Positions 10,660 through 21,858 of a stretch of DNA of 64,000 nt are shown here, one piece after another. The first letter of the stretch is position 1. Every line of letters starts with the position of its first letter. The stretch covers positions 2,046,001 to 2,110,000 of the forward strand of contig NW_027478385.1 in the NCBI RefSeq assembly GCF_051014685.1, read 5' to 3'. The notes below the pieces were generated by a model that was not told the origin of the DNA, searched no databases, and was given only the letters and a program-made list of their open reading frames with translations. The translations under genes and the position numbers were made by a program. Source of the DNA: Ptiloglossa arizonensis (taxonomy: Eukaryota > Arthropoda > Insecta > Hymenoptera > Colletidae).

Positions 10660-12879
10660 AACTTCAAATTCCCACACCTCGCGAACGGTAGGCGAACTCG
10701 AGAAATTCCTATTGCATCTGAAAGCAGAAACTCGCCCGATTACAACGGTATGTGGATTTTTGCCCTAGGCCATAGTAGTTATTGGTCTCGAATATAAGAC
10801 TTGCGAAAATTTTGATGGTTTCTCAATCATTCCTTAACTTCAAACTCCCATATCTCGCGAACGGATTGACGAACTCGAGAAATTCCTGTTGCATCTGAAA
10901 GTAGAAACTCGCCCGATTACAAAGGTATGTGTTTTTTTCCCCTAGGCCTTTGTAGTTATTGGTTTCGCCTATCATACTTGCGAAAATTTTGATGGTTTCT
11001 CAAGCATTCCTTAATTTCAAACTCCCATATCTCGCGAACGGATTGACAAATCCGAAAAATTTCTGTTGCATCTGAAAGTAGAAACTCTCCCGATTACAAC
11101 GGTATGTGTGTCTTTCCCCTAGGTCATTGTAGTTATTGGTTTCGAGTATCAGACTTGCGAAATTTTGATGGTCTCTCAACCATACCTTAACTTCAAACTC
11201 CCATATCTCGCGAACGGATTGACGAACTCGAGAAATTCCTTTTGCATCTGAAAGTAGAGACTCGCCCGATTACAATAGTGTGTGTATTTTTGCCCTAGGA
11301 CATAGTAGTTATTGGTATCGTGTATCATACTTACTAAAATTTTGATGGTTTCTCAACCATTCCGTAACTTCAAGCTCCCATATTTCGCGAACGGATTGAC
11401 GAACTCGAGATATTCCTGTTGCATCTGACAGCAGAAACTCGCCCGAATACAACGGTATGTGTATTTTTGCCCTAGGCCATAGTAGTTATTGGTTTCGAGT
11501 ATCAGACTTGCGAAATTTTGATGGTTTCTCAACCATACCTTAACTTCAAACTCCCATATCTCGCTAACGGATTGACGAATTCGAGAAATTCCGGTTGCAT
11601 CTGAAAGTAGAAACTCGCCCGATTACAATGGTATGTGTATTTTTCCCTAGGCCTTTGTAGTTATTGGTTTCGAGATTCAGACTTGCGAAAATTTTGATGG
11701 TTCCTCAACCATTCCTTAACTTCAAACCCCCATATCTTGCGAAAGGATTGACGAACTCGAGAAATTCCTGTTGCATCTGAAAGTAGAAACTCGCCCGATT
11801 ACAAAGGTATGTGTATTTTTCCTCTAGGCCTTTGTAGTTATTGGTTTCGCGTATCATACTTGCGAAAATTTAGATGGATTCTCAACCATTCCTTAACTTC
11901 AATCTCTCATATCTCGCGAACGGATTGACGAACTCGAGAAATTCCTGTTGCAACTGAAAGTAGAAACTCGCCCCATTACAATGCTGTTTGTACTTTTCCC
12001 CTAGGCCATTCCAGTTATTGGTTTCGAGTATCAGACTTGCGAAAATTTTTATGGTTTCTCAACCATCTCTTAACTCCAAACTCCGATATTTCGCGAACGG
12101 ATTGACGAACTTGAGAAAATCCTGACGCATCTGAAAGTAGAAACTCGCCTGATTACAATGGTGTGTGTACTTTTCCCCGAGGCAATTCCAGTTATAGGTT
12201 TCTAGTATCAGACTTGCGAAAATTTTGATGGTTTCTCAACCATTCCTTAACTTCAAACTCCCATATCTCGCGAACGGATTGACGAACTCGAGAAATTCCC
12301 GTTGCATCTGAAAGTAGAAACTCGCCCGATTACAATGGTATGTGTACTTTACCCTAGGCCATTCCAGTTATTCGTTTCTAGCATAAGACTTGCGAAAATT
12401 TTGATGGTTTCTCAACCATTCCTTAACTTCAAACTCCCATATCTCGCGAACGGATTGACGAACTCGAGAAATTCCGGTTGCATCTGAAAGTAGAAACTCG
12501 CCCGATTACAATGGTGTCTGTGCTTTTCCCCTAGGCCATTCCAGTTATTCGTTTCTAGCATCAGAATTGCGAAAATTTTGATGGTTTCTCAACCATTCCT
12601 TAACTTCAAACTCCCATATCCCGCGAACGGATTGACGAACTCGAGTAATTCCTGTCGCATCTGAAAGTAGTAACTCGCCCGATTACAATGGTGTGTGTAC
12701 TTTTCCCCTAGACCATTCCAGTTATTGGTTTCGTGTATCAGACTTGCGACATTTTTTATTGTTTCTCAGCAATTCCTTAACATCAATCGCCCATATGTCG
12801 GGAACGGATTGACGAACTCGAGAAATGCCTGTTGCATCTGAAAGCAGAATCTCGCCCGATTACAACGGTATGTGTATTT
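10660..12879 (+). repeat. Mixed satellite monomers after the 33-mer boundary
   Basis: About 12-13 monomers with no obvious long tandem copy beside them. New variants appear here: 'gacaaatccgaaaaatttctg', 'gtatgtgtgtctttcccctaggtcattg', and 'ggcctttgtag' with 'cgcctatcatacttgcg'. Near 12,050-12,530 the sequence again resembles 33-mer monomers ('ccatctcttaactcc', 'tcctgacgcatctg', 'gtactttaccctagg'), so old and new subtypes are interleaved. No gene or unique DNA seen. Confidence 0.85.
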
Positions 12880-13995
12880 TTCCCCTAGGCCTTTGTAGTT
12901 ATTGGTTTCGCGTATCATACTTGCGAAAATTTTGATGGTTTCTCAAGCATTCCTTAATTTCAAACTCCCATATCTCACGAACGGATTGAAAAAACCGAAA
13001 AATTTCTGTTGCATCTGAAAGTAGAAACTCTCCCGATTACAACGGTATGTGTATCTTTCCCATAGGTCATTGTAGTTATTGGTTTCGAGTATCAGACTTG
13101 CGAAAATTTAGATGGATTCTCAACCATTCCTTAACTTCAATCACCCATATCTCGCGAACGGATTGACGAACTCGAGAAATTCCTGTTGCATCTGAAAGTA
13201 GAAACTCGCCCCATTACAATGCTGTTTGTACTTTTCCCCTAGGCCATTCCAGTTATTGGTTTCGAGTATCAGACTTGCGAAAATTTGGATGGTTCCCCAA
13301 CCATTCCTTAACTTCAAACTCCCATATCTCGCGAAAGGATTGACGAACTCGTGAAATTCCTGTTGCATCTGAAACTAGAAACTCGCCCGATTACAAATGT
13401 ATGTGTATTTTTCCCCTAGGCCTTTGTAGTTATTGGTTTCGCGTATCGTACTTGCGAAAATTTTGATGGTTTCTCAAGCATTCCTTAATTTCAAACTCCC
13501 ATATCTCGCGAACGGATTGACAAAACAGAAAAATTTCTGTTGCATCTGAAAGTAGAAGCTCTCCCGATTACAACGGTATGTGTATCTTTCCCCTAGGTCA
13601 CTGTAGTTATTGGTTTCGAGTATCAGACTTGCGAAAATTTAGATGGATTCTCAACCATTCATTAACTTCAAACTCCCATATCTCGCGAACGGATTGACGA
13701 ACTCGAGAAATTCCTTTTGCATCTGAAAGTAGAAACTCGCCCGATTACAATAGTGTGTGTATTTTTGCCCTAGGACATAGTAGTTATTGGTTTCGTGTAT
13801 CAGACTTACTAAAATTTTGATGGTTTTTCAACCATTCCGTAACTTCAAACTCCCATATTTCGCGAACGGATTGACGAACTCGAGAAATTCCTGTTGCATC
13901 TGACAGCAGAAACTCGCCCGATTACAACGGTATGTGTATTTTTGCCCTAGGCCGTAGTAGTTATTTGTTTCGAGTATCAGACTTGCGAAATTTTG
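12880..13995 (+). repeat. ~1.1-kb module, copy 1 (offset 2,653 bp to copy 2)
   Basis: This module recurs at 15,533-16,648 (15 monomers away) and again near 22,435-23,550. It runs through a 'gattgaaaaaaccgaaaaat' monomer, a 'ggtcattg' tail, a 'tttagatggattctc' monomer, a 'gccccattacaatgctgttt' monomer, a 'gatggttccccaacc' monomer, 'gacaaaacagaaaaatttc', and a 'cagacttactaaaa' monomer. Copy-specific changes include 'cttcaatcaccc' here against 'cttcaatctccc' in copy 2. Confidence 0.85.
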
Positions 13996-14956
13996 ATGGT
14001 TTCTCAACCATTCCTTAACTTCAAACTCTCATATCTCGCGAACGGATTGACGAACTCGAGAAATTCCTGTTGCATCTGAAAGTAGAAACTCGCCCGATTA
14101 CAAAGGTATGTGTATTTTTCCCCTAGGCCTTTGTAGTTATTGGTTTCGAGTATCAGTCTTGCGAAAATTTTGATTGTTTCTCAACCATTCCTTAACTTCA
14201 AACTCCCATATCTCTCGAACGGATAGACGAACTCGAAAAATTCCGGTTGCATCTGAAAGTAGAAACTCGCCCGATTACAAAGGTATGTGTATTTTTCCCC
14301 TAGGCCTTTGTAGTTATTGGTTTCGAGTTTCAGACTTGCGAAAATTTTGATGGTTCCTCAACCATTCCTTAATTTCAAACTCCCATATCTCGCGAACGGA
14401 TTGACGAACTCGAGAAATTCCTGTTGCATCTGAAAGTAGAAACTCGCCCGATTACATAGGTATGTGTATTCTTCCCCTAGGCCTTTGTAGTTATTGGTTT
14501 CGAGTATCAGACTTGCGAAAAGTTTGATTGTTTCTCAACCATTCCTTAACTTCAAACTCCCATATCTCTCGAACGGATAGACGAACTCGAAAAATTCCGG
14601 TTGCATCTGAAAGTAGAATCTCGCCCGATTACATAGGTATGTGTATTTTTCCCCTAGGCCTTTGTAGTTATTGGTTTCGAGTATCAGACTTGCGAAATTT
14701 TGATGGTTTCTCAACCATTCCTTAACTTCAAACTCTCATATCTCGCGAACGGATTGACGAACTCGAGAAATTCCTGTTGCATCTGAAAGTAGAAACTCGC
14801 CCGATTACAAAGGTATGTGTATTTTTCCCCTAGGCCTTTGTAGTTATTGGTTTCGAGTATCAGACTTGCGAAAATTTTGATGGTTCCTCAACCATTCCTT
14901 AACTTCAAACCTCCATATCTCGCGAAAGGATTGACGAACTCGAGAAATTCCTGTTG
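13996..14956 (+). repeat. Mixed satellite monomers related to the 16.6-19.6 kb 8-mer
   Basis: Holds 'cagtcttgcg' and 'tctctcgaacggatagacg' monomers also found in the 1,416-bp HOR: the phase point at 14,143 matches 17,681 and 19,097. The pair 'gtagaatctcgccc' and 'gattacataggt' near 14,611 matches 19,565 at an offset of 4,954 bp (28 x 177 minus 2). These look like older or displaced copies of the units amplified downstream. Confidence 0.8.
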
Positions 14957-16648
14957 CATCTGAAAGTAGAAACTCGCCCGATTACAAAGGTATGTGTATT
15001 TTTCCCCTAGGCCTTTGTAGTTATTGGTTTCGAGTTTCAGACTTGCGAAAATTTTGATGGTTCCTCAACCATTCCTTAACTTCAAACTCCCATATCTCGC
15101 GAAAGGATTGACGAACTCGAGAAATTCCTATTGCATCTGAAAGTAGAAACTCGCCCGATTACAAAGGTATGTGTATTTTTCCCCTAGGCCTTTGTAGTTA
15201 TTGGTTTCGCGTATCATACTTGCGAAAATTTTGATGGTTTCTCAAGCATTCCTTAGTCTCAAACTACCATATCTCGCGAACGGATTAACAAAACCGAAAA
15301 ATTTCTGTTGCATCTGAAAGTAGAAACTCGCCCGATTACAAAGGTATGTATATTTTTCCCCTAGGCCTTTGTAGTTATTGGTTTCGAGTTTCAGACTTGC
15401 GAAAATTTTGATGGTTCCTCAACCATTCCTTAACTTCAAACCTCCATATCTCGCGAAAGGATTGACGAACTCGAGAAATTCCTGTTGCATCTGAAAGTAG
15501 AAACTCGCCCGATTACAAAGGTATGTGTATTTTTCCCCTAGGCCTTTGTAGTTATTGGTTTCGCGTATCGTACTTGCGAAAATTTTGATGGTTTCTCAAG
15601 CATTCCTTAATTTCAAACTCCCATATCTCACGAACGGATTGAAAAAACCGAAAAATTTCAGTTGCATCTGAAAGTAGAAACTCTCCCGATTACAACGGTA
15701 TGTGTATCTTTCCCCTAGGTCATTGTAGTTATTGGTTTCGAGTATCAGACTTGCGAAAATTTAGATGGATTCTCAACCATTCCTTAACTTCAATCTCCCA
15801 TATCTCGCGAACGGATTGACGAACTCGAGAAATTCCTGTTGCATCTGAAAGTAGAAACTCGCCCCATTACAATGCTGTTTGTACTTTTCCCCTAGGCCAT
15901 TCCAGTTATTGGTTTCGAGTATCAGACTTGCGAAAATTTGGATGGTTCCCCAACAATTCCTTAACTTCAAACTCCCATATCTCGCGAAAGGATTGACGAA
16001 CTCGTGAAATTCGTGTTGCATCTGAAAGTAGAAACTCGCCCGATTACAAATGTATGTGTATTTTTCCCCTAGGCCTTTGTAGTTATTGGTTTCGCGTATC
16101 GTACTTGCGAAAATTTTGATGGTTTCTCAAGCATTCCTTAATTTCAAACTCCCATATCTCGCGAACGGATTGACAAAACAGAAAAATTTCTGTTGCATCT
16201 GAAAGTAGAAGCTCTCCCGATTACAACGGTATGTGTATCTTTCCCCTAGGTCACTGTAGTTATTGGTTTCGAGTATCAGACTTGCGAAAATTTAGATGGA
16301 TTCTCAACCATTCATTAACTTCAAACTCCCATATCTCGCGAACGGATGGACGAACTCGAGAAATTCCTTTTGCATCTGAAAGTAGAAACTCGCCCGATTA
16401 CAATAGTGTGTGTATTTTTGCCCTAGGACATAGTAGTTATTGGTTTCGTGTATCAGACTTACTAAAATTTTGATGGTTTTTCAACCATTCCGTAACTTCA
16501 AACTCCCATATTTCGCGAACGGATTGACGAACTCGAGAAATTCCTGTTGCATCTGACAGCAGAAACTCGCCCGATTACAACGGTATGTGTATTTTTGCCC
16601 TAGGCCATAGTAGTTATTGGTTTCGAGTATCAGACTTGCGAAATTTTG
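14957..16648 (+). repeat. ~1.7-kb segment, copy A (repeated 6,902 bp downstream)
   Basis: Matches about 21,859-23,550 at a constant offset of 6,902 bp (39 x 177 minus 1). It starts with a 'gagtttcagacttgcg' / 'gatggttcctcaacc' / 'cctattgcatctg' monomer, then the 'ccttagtctcaaactacc' / 'attaacaaaaccg' monomer, and ends with the module also seen at 12,880-13,995. The end is set by 'gaaattttgattg' here against 'gaaattttgatgg' in copy B. Confidence 0.86.
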
Positions 16649-18064
16649 ATTGTTTCTCAACCATTCCTTAACTTCAAACTCCCATATCTCTCGAACGGAT
16701 AGACGAACTCGAAAAATTCCGGTTGCATCTGAAAGTAGAAACTCGCCCGATTACAAAGGTATGTGTATTTTTCCCCTAGGCCTTTGTAGTTATTGGTTTC
16801 GAGTTTCAGACTTGCGAAAATTTTGATGGTTCCTCAACCATTCCTTAACTTCAAACTCCCATATCTCGCGAAAGGATTGACGAACTCGAGAAATTCCTAT
16901 TGCATCTGAAAGTAGAAACTCGCCCGATTACAAAGGTATGTGTATTTTTCCCCTAGGCCTTTGTAGTTATTGGTTTCGCGTATCATACTTGCAAAAATTT
17001 TGATGGTTTCCCAAGCATTCCTTAGTTTCAAACTACCATATCTCGCGAACGGATTAACAAAACCGAAAAATTTCTGTTGCATCTGAAAGTAGAAACTCGC
17101 CCGATTACAAAGGTATGTATATTTTTCCCCTAGGCCTTTGTAGTTATTGGTATCGAGTTTCAGACTTGCGAAAATTTTGATGGTTCCTCAACCATTCCTC
17201 AACTTCAAACCTCCATATCTCGCGAAAGGATTGACGAACTCGAGAAATTTCTGTTGCATCTGAAAGTAGAAACTCGCCCGATTACAAAGGTATGTGTATT
17301 TTTCCCCTAGGCCTTTGTAGTTATTGGTTTCGCGTATCGTACTTGCGAAAATTTTGATGGTTTCTCAAGCATTCCTTAATTTCAAACTCCCATATCTCAC
17401 GAACGGATTGAAAAAACCGAAAAATTTCTGTTGCATCTGAAAGTAGAAACTCTCCCGATTACAACGGTATGTGTATCTTTCCCCTGGGTCATTGTAGTTA
17501 TTGGTTTCGAGTATCAGACTTGCGAAAATTTAGATGGATTCTCAACCATTCCTTAACTTCAATCTCCCATATCTCGCGAACGGATTGACGAACTCGAGAA
17601 ATTCCTGTTGCATCTGAAAGTAGAAACTCGCCCGATTACAAAGGTATGTGTATTTTTCCCCTAGGCCTTTGTAGTTATTGGTTTCGAGTATCAGTCTTGC
17701 GAAAATTTTGATTGTTTCTCAACCATTCCTTAACTTCAAAATCCCATATCTCTCGAACGGATAGACGAACTCGAAAAATTCCGGTTGCATCTGAAAGTAG
17801 AAACTCGCCCGATTACAAAGGTATGTGTATTTTTCCCCTAGGCCTTTGTAGTTATTGGTTTCGAGTTTCAGACTTGCGAAAATTTTGATGGTTCCTCAAC
17901 CATTCCTTAATTTCAAACTCCCATATCTCGCGAACGGATTGACGAACTCGAGAAATTCCTGTTGCATCTGAAAGTAGAAACTCGCCCGATTACATAGGTA
18001 TGTGTATTCTTCCCCTAGGCCTTTGTAGTTATTGGTTTCGAGTATCAGACTTGCGAAAAGTTTG
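16649..18064 (+). repeat. 8-monomer HOR (1,416 bp), copy 1
   Basis: First of two full tandem copies of exactly 8 x 177 = 1,416 bp. Diagnostic variants: 'gcaaaaattttgatgg' at 16,991, 'ggtatcgagtttcag' near 17,151, 'ccattcctcaacttc' near 17,193, 'ttcccctgggtcattg' near 17,478, 'cagtcttgcg' and 'cttcaaaatccc' near 17,692-17,742. The copy begins with 'tgtttctcaacc' followed by 'tctctcgaacggatagacg'. Confidence 0.93.
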
Positions 18065-19480
18065 ATTGTTTCTCAACCATTCCTTAACTTCAAACTCCCA
18101 TATCTCTCGAACGGATAGACGAACTCGAAAAATTCCGGTTGCATCTGAAAGTAGAAACTCGCCCGATTACAAAGGTATGTGTATTTTTCCCCTAGGCCTT
18201 TGTAGTTATTGGTTTCGAGTTTCAGACTTGCGAAAATTTTGATGGTTCCTCAACCATTCCTTAACTTCAAACTCCCATATCTCGCGAAAGGATTGACGAA
18301 CTCGAGAAATTCCTATTGCATCTGAAAGTAGAAACTCGCCCGATTACAAAGGTATGTGTATTTTTCCCCTAGGCCTTTGTAGTTATTGGTTTCGCGTATC
18401 ATACTTGCAAAAATTTTGATGGTTTCTCAAGCATTCCTTAGTTTCAAACTACCATATCTCGCGAACGGATTAACAAAACCGAAAAATTTCTGTTGCATCT
18501 GAAAGTAGAAACTCGCCCGATTACAAAGGTATGTATATTTTTCCCCTAGGCCTTTGTAGTTATTGGTATCGAGTTTCAGACTTGCGAAAATTTTGATGGT
18601 TCCTCAACCATTCCTCAACTTCAAACCTCCATATCTCGCGAAAGGATTGACGAACTCGAGAAATTTCTGTTGCATCTGAAAGTAGAAACTCGCCCGATTA
18701 CAAAGGTATGTGTATTTTTCCCCTAGGCCTTTGTAGTTATTGGTTTCGCGTATCGTACTTGCGAAAATTTTGATGGTTTCTCAAGCATTCCTTAATTTCA
18801 AACTCCCATATCTCACGAACGGATTGAAAAAACCGAAAAATTTCTGTTGCATCTGAAAGTAGAAACTCTCCCGATTACAACGGTATGTGTATCTTTCCCC
18901 TGGGTCATTGTAGTTATTGGTTTCGAGTATCAGACTTGCGAAAATTTAGATGGATTCTCAACCATTCCTTAACTTCAATCTCCCATATCTCGCGAACGGA
19001 TTGACGAACTCGAGAAATTCCTGTTGCATCTGAAAGTAGAAACTCGCCCGATTACAAAGGTATGTGTATTTTTCCCCTAGGCCTTTGTAGTTATTGGTTT
19101 CGAGTATCAGTCTTGCGAAAATTTTGATTGTTTCTCAACCATTCCTTAACTTCAAAATCCCATATCTCTCGAACGGATAGACGAACTCGAAAAATTCCGG
19201 TTGCATCTGAAAGTAGAAACTCGCCCGATTACAAAGGTATGTGTATTTTTCCCCTAGGCCTTTGTAGTTATTGGTTTCGAGTTTCAGACTTGCGAAAATT
19301 TTGATGGTTCCTCAACCATTCCTTAATTTCAAACTCCCATATCTCGCGAACGGATTGACGAACTCGAGAAATTCCTGTTGCATCTGAAAGTAGAAACTCG
19401 CCCGATTACATAGGTATGTGTATTCTTCCCCTAGGCCTTTGTAGTTATTGGTTTCGAGTATCAGACTTGCGAAAAGTTTG
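18065..19480 (+). repeat. 8-monomer HOR (1,416 bp), copy 2
   Basis: Near-identical to 16,649-18,064; all diagnostic variants recur at +1,416, for example 'gcaaaaatttt' at 18,407 and the 'cagtcttgcg' monomer whose phase starts at 19,097. One difference seen is 'tttctcaagc' here against 'tttcccaagc' in copy 1. 'gcgaaaagtttgattg' just before this copy (about 18,053) recurs just before the next partial copy (about 19,469), showing unit continuity. Confidence 0.93.
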
Positions 19481-19818
19481 ATTGTTTCTCAACCATTCCT
19501 TAACTTCAAACTCCCATATCTCTCGAACGGATAGACGAACTCGAAAAATTCCGGTTGCATCTGAAAGTAGAATCTCGCCCGATTACATAGGTATGTGTAT
19601 TTTTCCCCTAGGCCTTTGTAGTTATTGGTTTCGAGTATCAGACTTCCGAAAATTTTGATGGTTCCTCAACCATTCCTTAACTTCAAACTCCCATATCTCG
19701 CGAAAGGATTGACGAACTCGAGAAATTCCTGTTGCATCTGAAAGTAGAAACTCGCCCGATTACAAAGGTATGTGTATTTTTCCCCTAGGCCTTTGTAGTT
19801 ATTGGTTTCGCCTATCAT
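19481..19818 (+). repeat. Partial third copy of the 1,416-bp HOR, then a divergent monomer
   Basis: The first monomer continues the 8-mer order but has 'gtagaatctcgccc' and 'acataggt' where copies 1 and 2 have 'gtagaaactc' and 'acaaaggt'. The order then leaves the HOR after a 'cagacttccg' variant. This matches the displaced monomer at about 14,611 better than the HOR, suggesting an exchange point near 19,565. Confidence 0.75.
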
Positions 19819-20703
19819 ACTTGCGAAAATTTTGAATGGTTTCTCAAGCATTCCTTAATTTCAAACTCCCATATCTCGCGAACGGATTGACAAAACCGAA
19901 AAATTTCTGTTGCATCTGAAAGTAGAAACTCTCCCGATTACAACGGTATGTGTATCTTTCCCCTAGGTCATTGTAGTTATTGGTTTCGAGTATCAGACTT
20001 GCGAAAATTTAGATGGATTCTCAACCATTCCTTAACTTCAAACTCCCATATCTCGCGAACGGATTGACGAACTCGAGAAATTCCTGTTGCATCTGAAAGT
20101 AGAAACTCGCCCCATTACAATGCTGTTTGTACTTTTCCCCTAGGGCATTCCAGTTATTGGTTTCGTTTATCAGACTTGCGAAAATTTGGATGGTTCCCCA
20201 ACCATTCCTTAACTTCAAACTCCCATATCTCGCGAAAGGATTGACGAACTCGAGAAATTCCTGTTGCATCTGAAAGTAGAAACTCGCCCGATTAAAAAGG
20301 TATGTGTATTTTTCCCCTAGGCCTTTGTAGTTATTGGTTTCGCGCATCAAACTTGCGAAAATTTTGATGGTTTCTCAAGCATTGCTTAATTTCAAACTCC
20401 CATATCTCGCGAACGGATTGACAAAACTAAAAAATTTCTGTTGCATCTGAAAGTAGAAACTCTCCCGATTACAACGGTATGTGTATCTTTCCCCTAGGTC
20501 ATTGTAGTTATTGGTTTCGAGTATCAGACTTGCGAAATTTTGATGGTTTCTCAACCATTCCTTAACTTCAAACTCCCATATCTCGCGAACGGATTGACGA
20601 ACTCGAGAAATTCCTGTTGCATCTGAAAGCAGAAACTCACCCGATTACAATGGGGTGTGTACTATTCCCCTAGGCCATTCCAGTTATTGGTTTCGCGTAT
20701 CAA
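19819..20703 (+). repeat. 5-monomer HOR (885 bp), copy 1
   Basis: Five monomers repeated immediately at +885 bp. The marker is a one-base insertion, 'ttttgaatggtttctc', at 19,830 and 20,715. Other shared features are 'tcgtttatcagacttgcg', 'gatggttccccaacc', 'ccgattaaaaaggt' and 'caatggggtgtgtactattc'. Confidence 0.9.
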
Positions 20704-21580
20704 ACTTGCGAAAATTTTGAATGGTTTCTCAAGCATTCCTTAATTTCAAACTCCCATATCTCGCGAACGGATTGACAAAACCGAAAAATTTCTGTTGCAT
20801 CTGAAAGTAGAAACTCTCCCGATTACAACGGTATGTGTATCTTTCCCCTAGGTCATTGTAGTTATTGGTTTCGAGTATCAGACTTGCGAAAATTTAGATG
20901 GATTCTCAACCATTCCTTAATTCCAAACTCCCATATCTCGCGAACGGATTGACGAACTCGAGAAATTCCTGTTGCATCTGAAAGTAGAAACTCGCCCCAT
21001 TACAATGCTGTTTGTACTTTTCCCCTAGGCCATTCCAGTTATTGGTTTCGTTTATCAGACTTGCGAAAATTTGGATGGTTCCCCAACCATTCCTTAACTT
21101 CAAACTCCCATATCTCGCGAAAGGATTGACGAACTCGAGAAATTCCTGTTGCATCTGAAAGTAGAAACTCGCCCGATTAAAAAGGTATGTGTATTTTTCC
21201 CCTAGGCCTTTGTAGTTATTGGTTTCGCGTATCAAACTTGCGAAAATTTTGATGGTTTCTCAAGCATTGCTTAATTTCAAACTCCCATATCTCGCGAACG
21301 GATTGACAAAACCAAAAAATTTCTGTTGCATCTGAAAGTAGAAACTCTCCCGATTACAACGGTATGTGTATCTTTCCCCTAGGTCATTGTAGTTATTGGT
21401 TTCGAGTATCAGACTTGCGAAATTTTGATGGTTTCTCAACCATTCCTTAACTTCAAACTCCCATATCTCGCGAACGGATTGACGAACTCGAGAAATTCCT
21501 GTTGCATCTGAAAGCAGAAACTCACCCGATTACAATGGGGTGTGTACTATTCCCCTAGGCCATTCCAGTTATTGGTTTCG
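20704..21580 (+). repeat. 5-monomer HOR (885 bp), copy 2
   Basis: Matches copy 1 at +885. Small differences include 'ttaattccaaac' against 'ttaacttcaaac', 'ctaggccattcc' against 'ctagggcattcc', and 'aaaaccaaaa' against 'aaaactaaaa'. The copy stops near 21,582, where a 'cagaccagcg' monomer begins. Confidence 0.9.
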
Positions 21581-21582
21581 AG

Positions 21583-21858
21583 TATCAGACCAGCGAAAAT
21601 TTTGATGGTTCCTCAACCATGCCTTAACTTCAAACTCCCATATCTCGGGAACGGATTGACGAACTCGAGAAATTCCAGTTGCATCTGAAAGCAGAAACTC
21701 GCCCGATTACAATGGAGTGTGTACTTTTCCCCTAGGCCATTCCAGTTATTGGTTTCGAGTATCAGGCCAGCGAAAATTGTGATGGTTTCTCAACCATTCC
21801 TTAATTTCAAACTTCCATATCTCTCGAACTGATAGACGAACTCGAATAATTCCGGTTG
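21583..21858 (+). repeat. 'ccagcg' dimer module, first occurrence
   Basis: Two monomers in which 'cttgcg' is replaced by 'ccagcg': 'cagaccagcgaaaatttt' with 'ccatgccttaac', then 'caggccagcgaaaattgtg' (at 21,763). They are linked by 'caatggagtgtgtac' and lead into a 'gatagacgaactcgaataat' monomer. The same ordered module recurs at about 25,303, 52,010 and 62,627, with partial forms at 27,600, 42,641, 48,831 and 55,554. Confidence 0.85.

Noticed and set aside
20021..21235. 109-codon minus-strand open frames (20,021-20,350; 20,906-21,235; also 28,692, 32,230, 33,646, 37,715, 39,484)
   Set aside because: All are the same monomer frame on the minus strand, copied with the HORs. Periodic, with no conserved domain, and interrupted in most other units.
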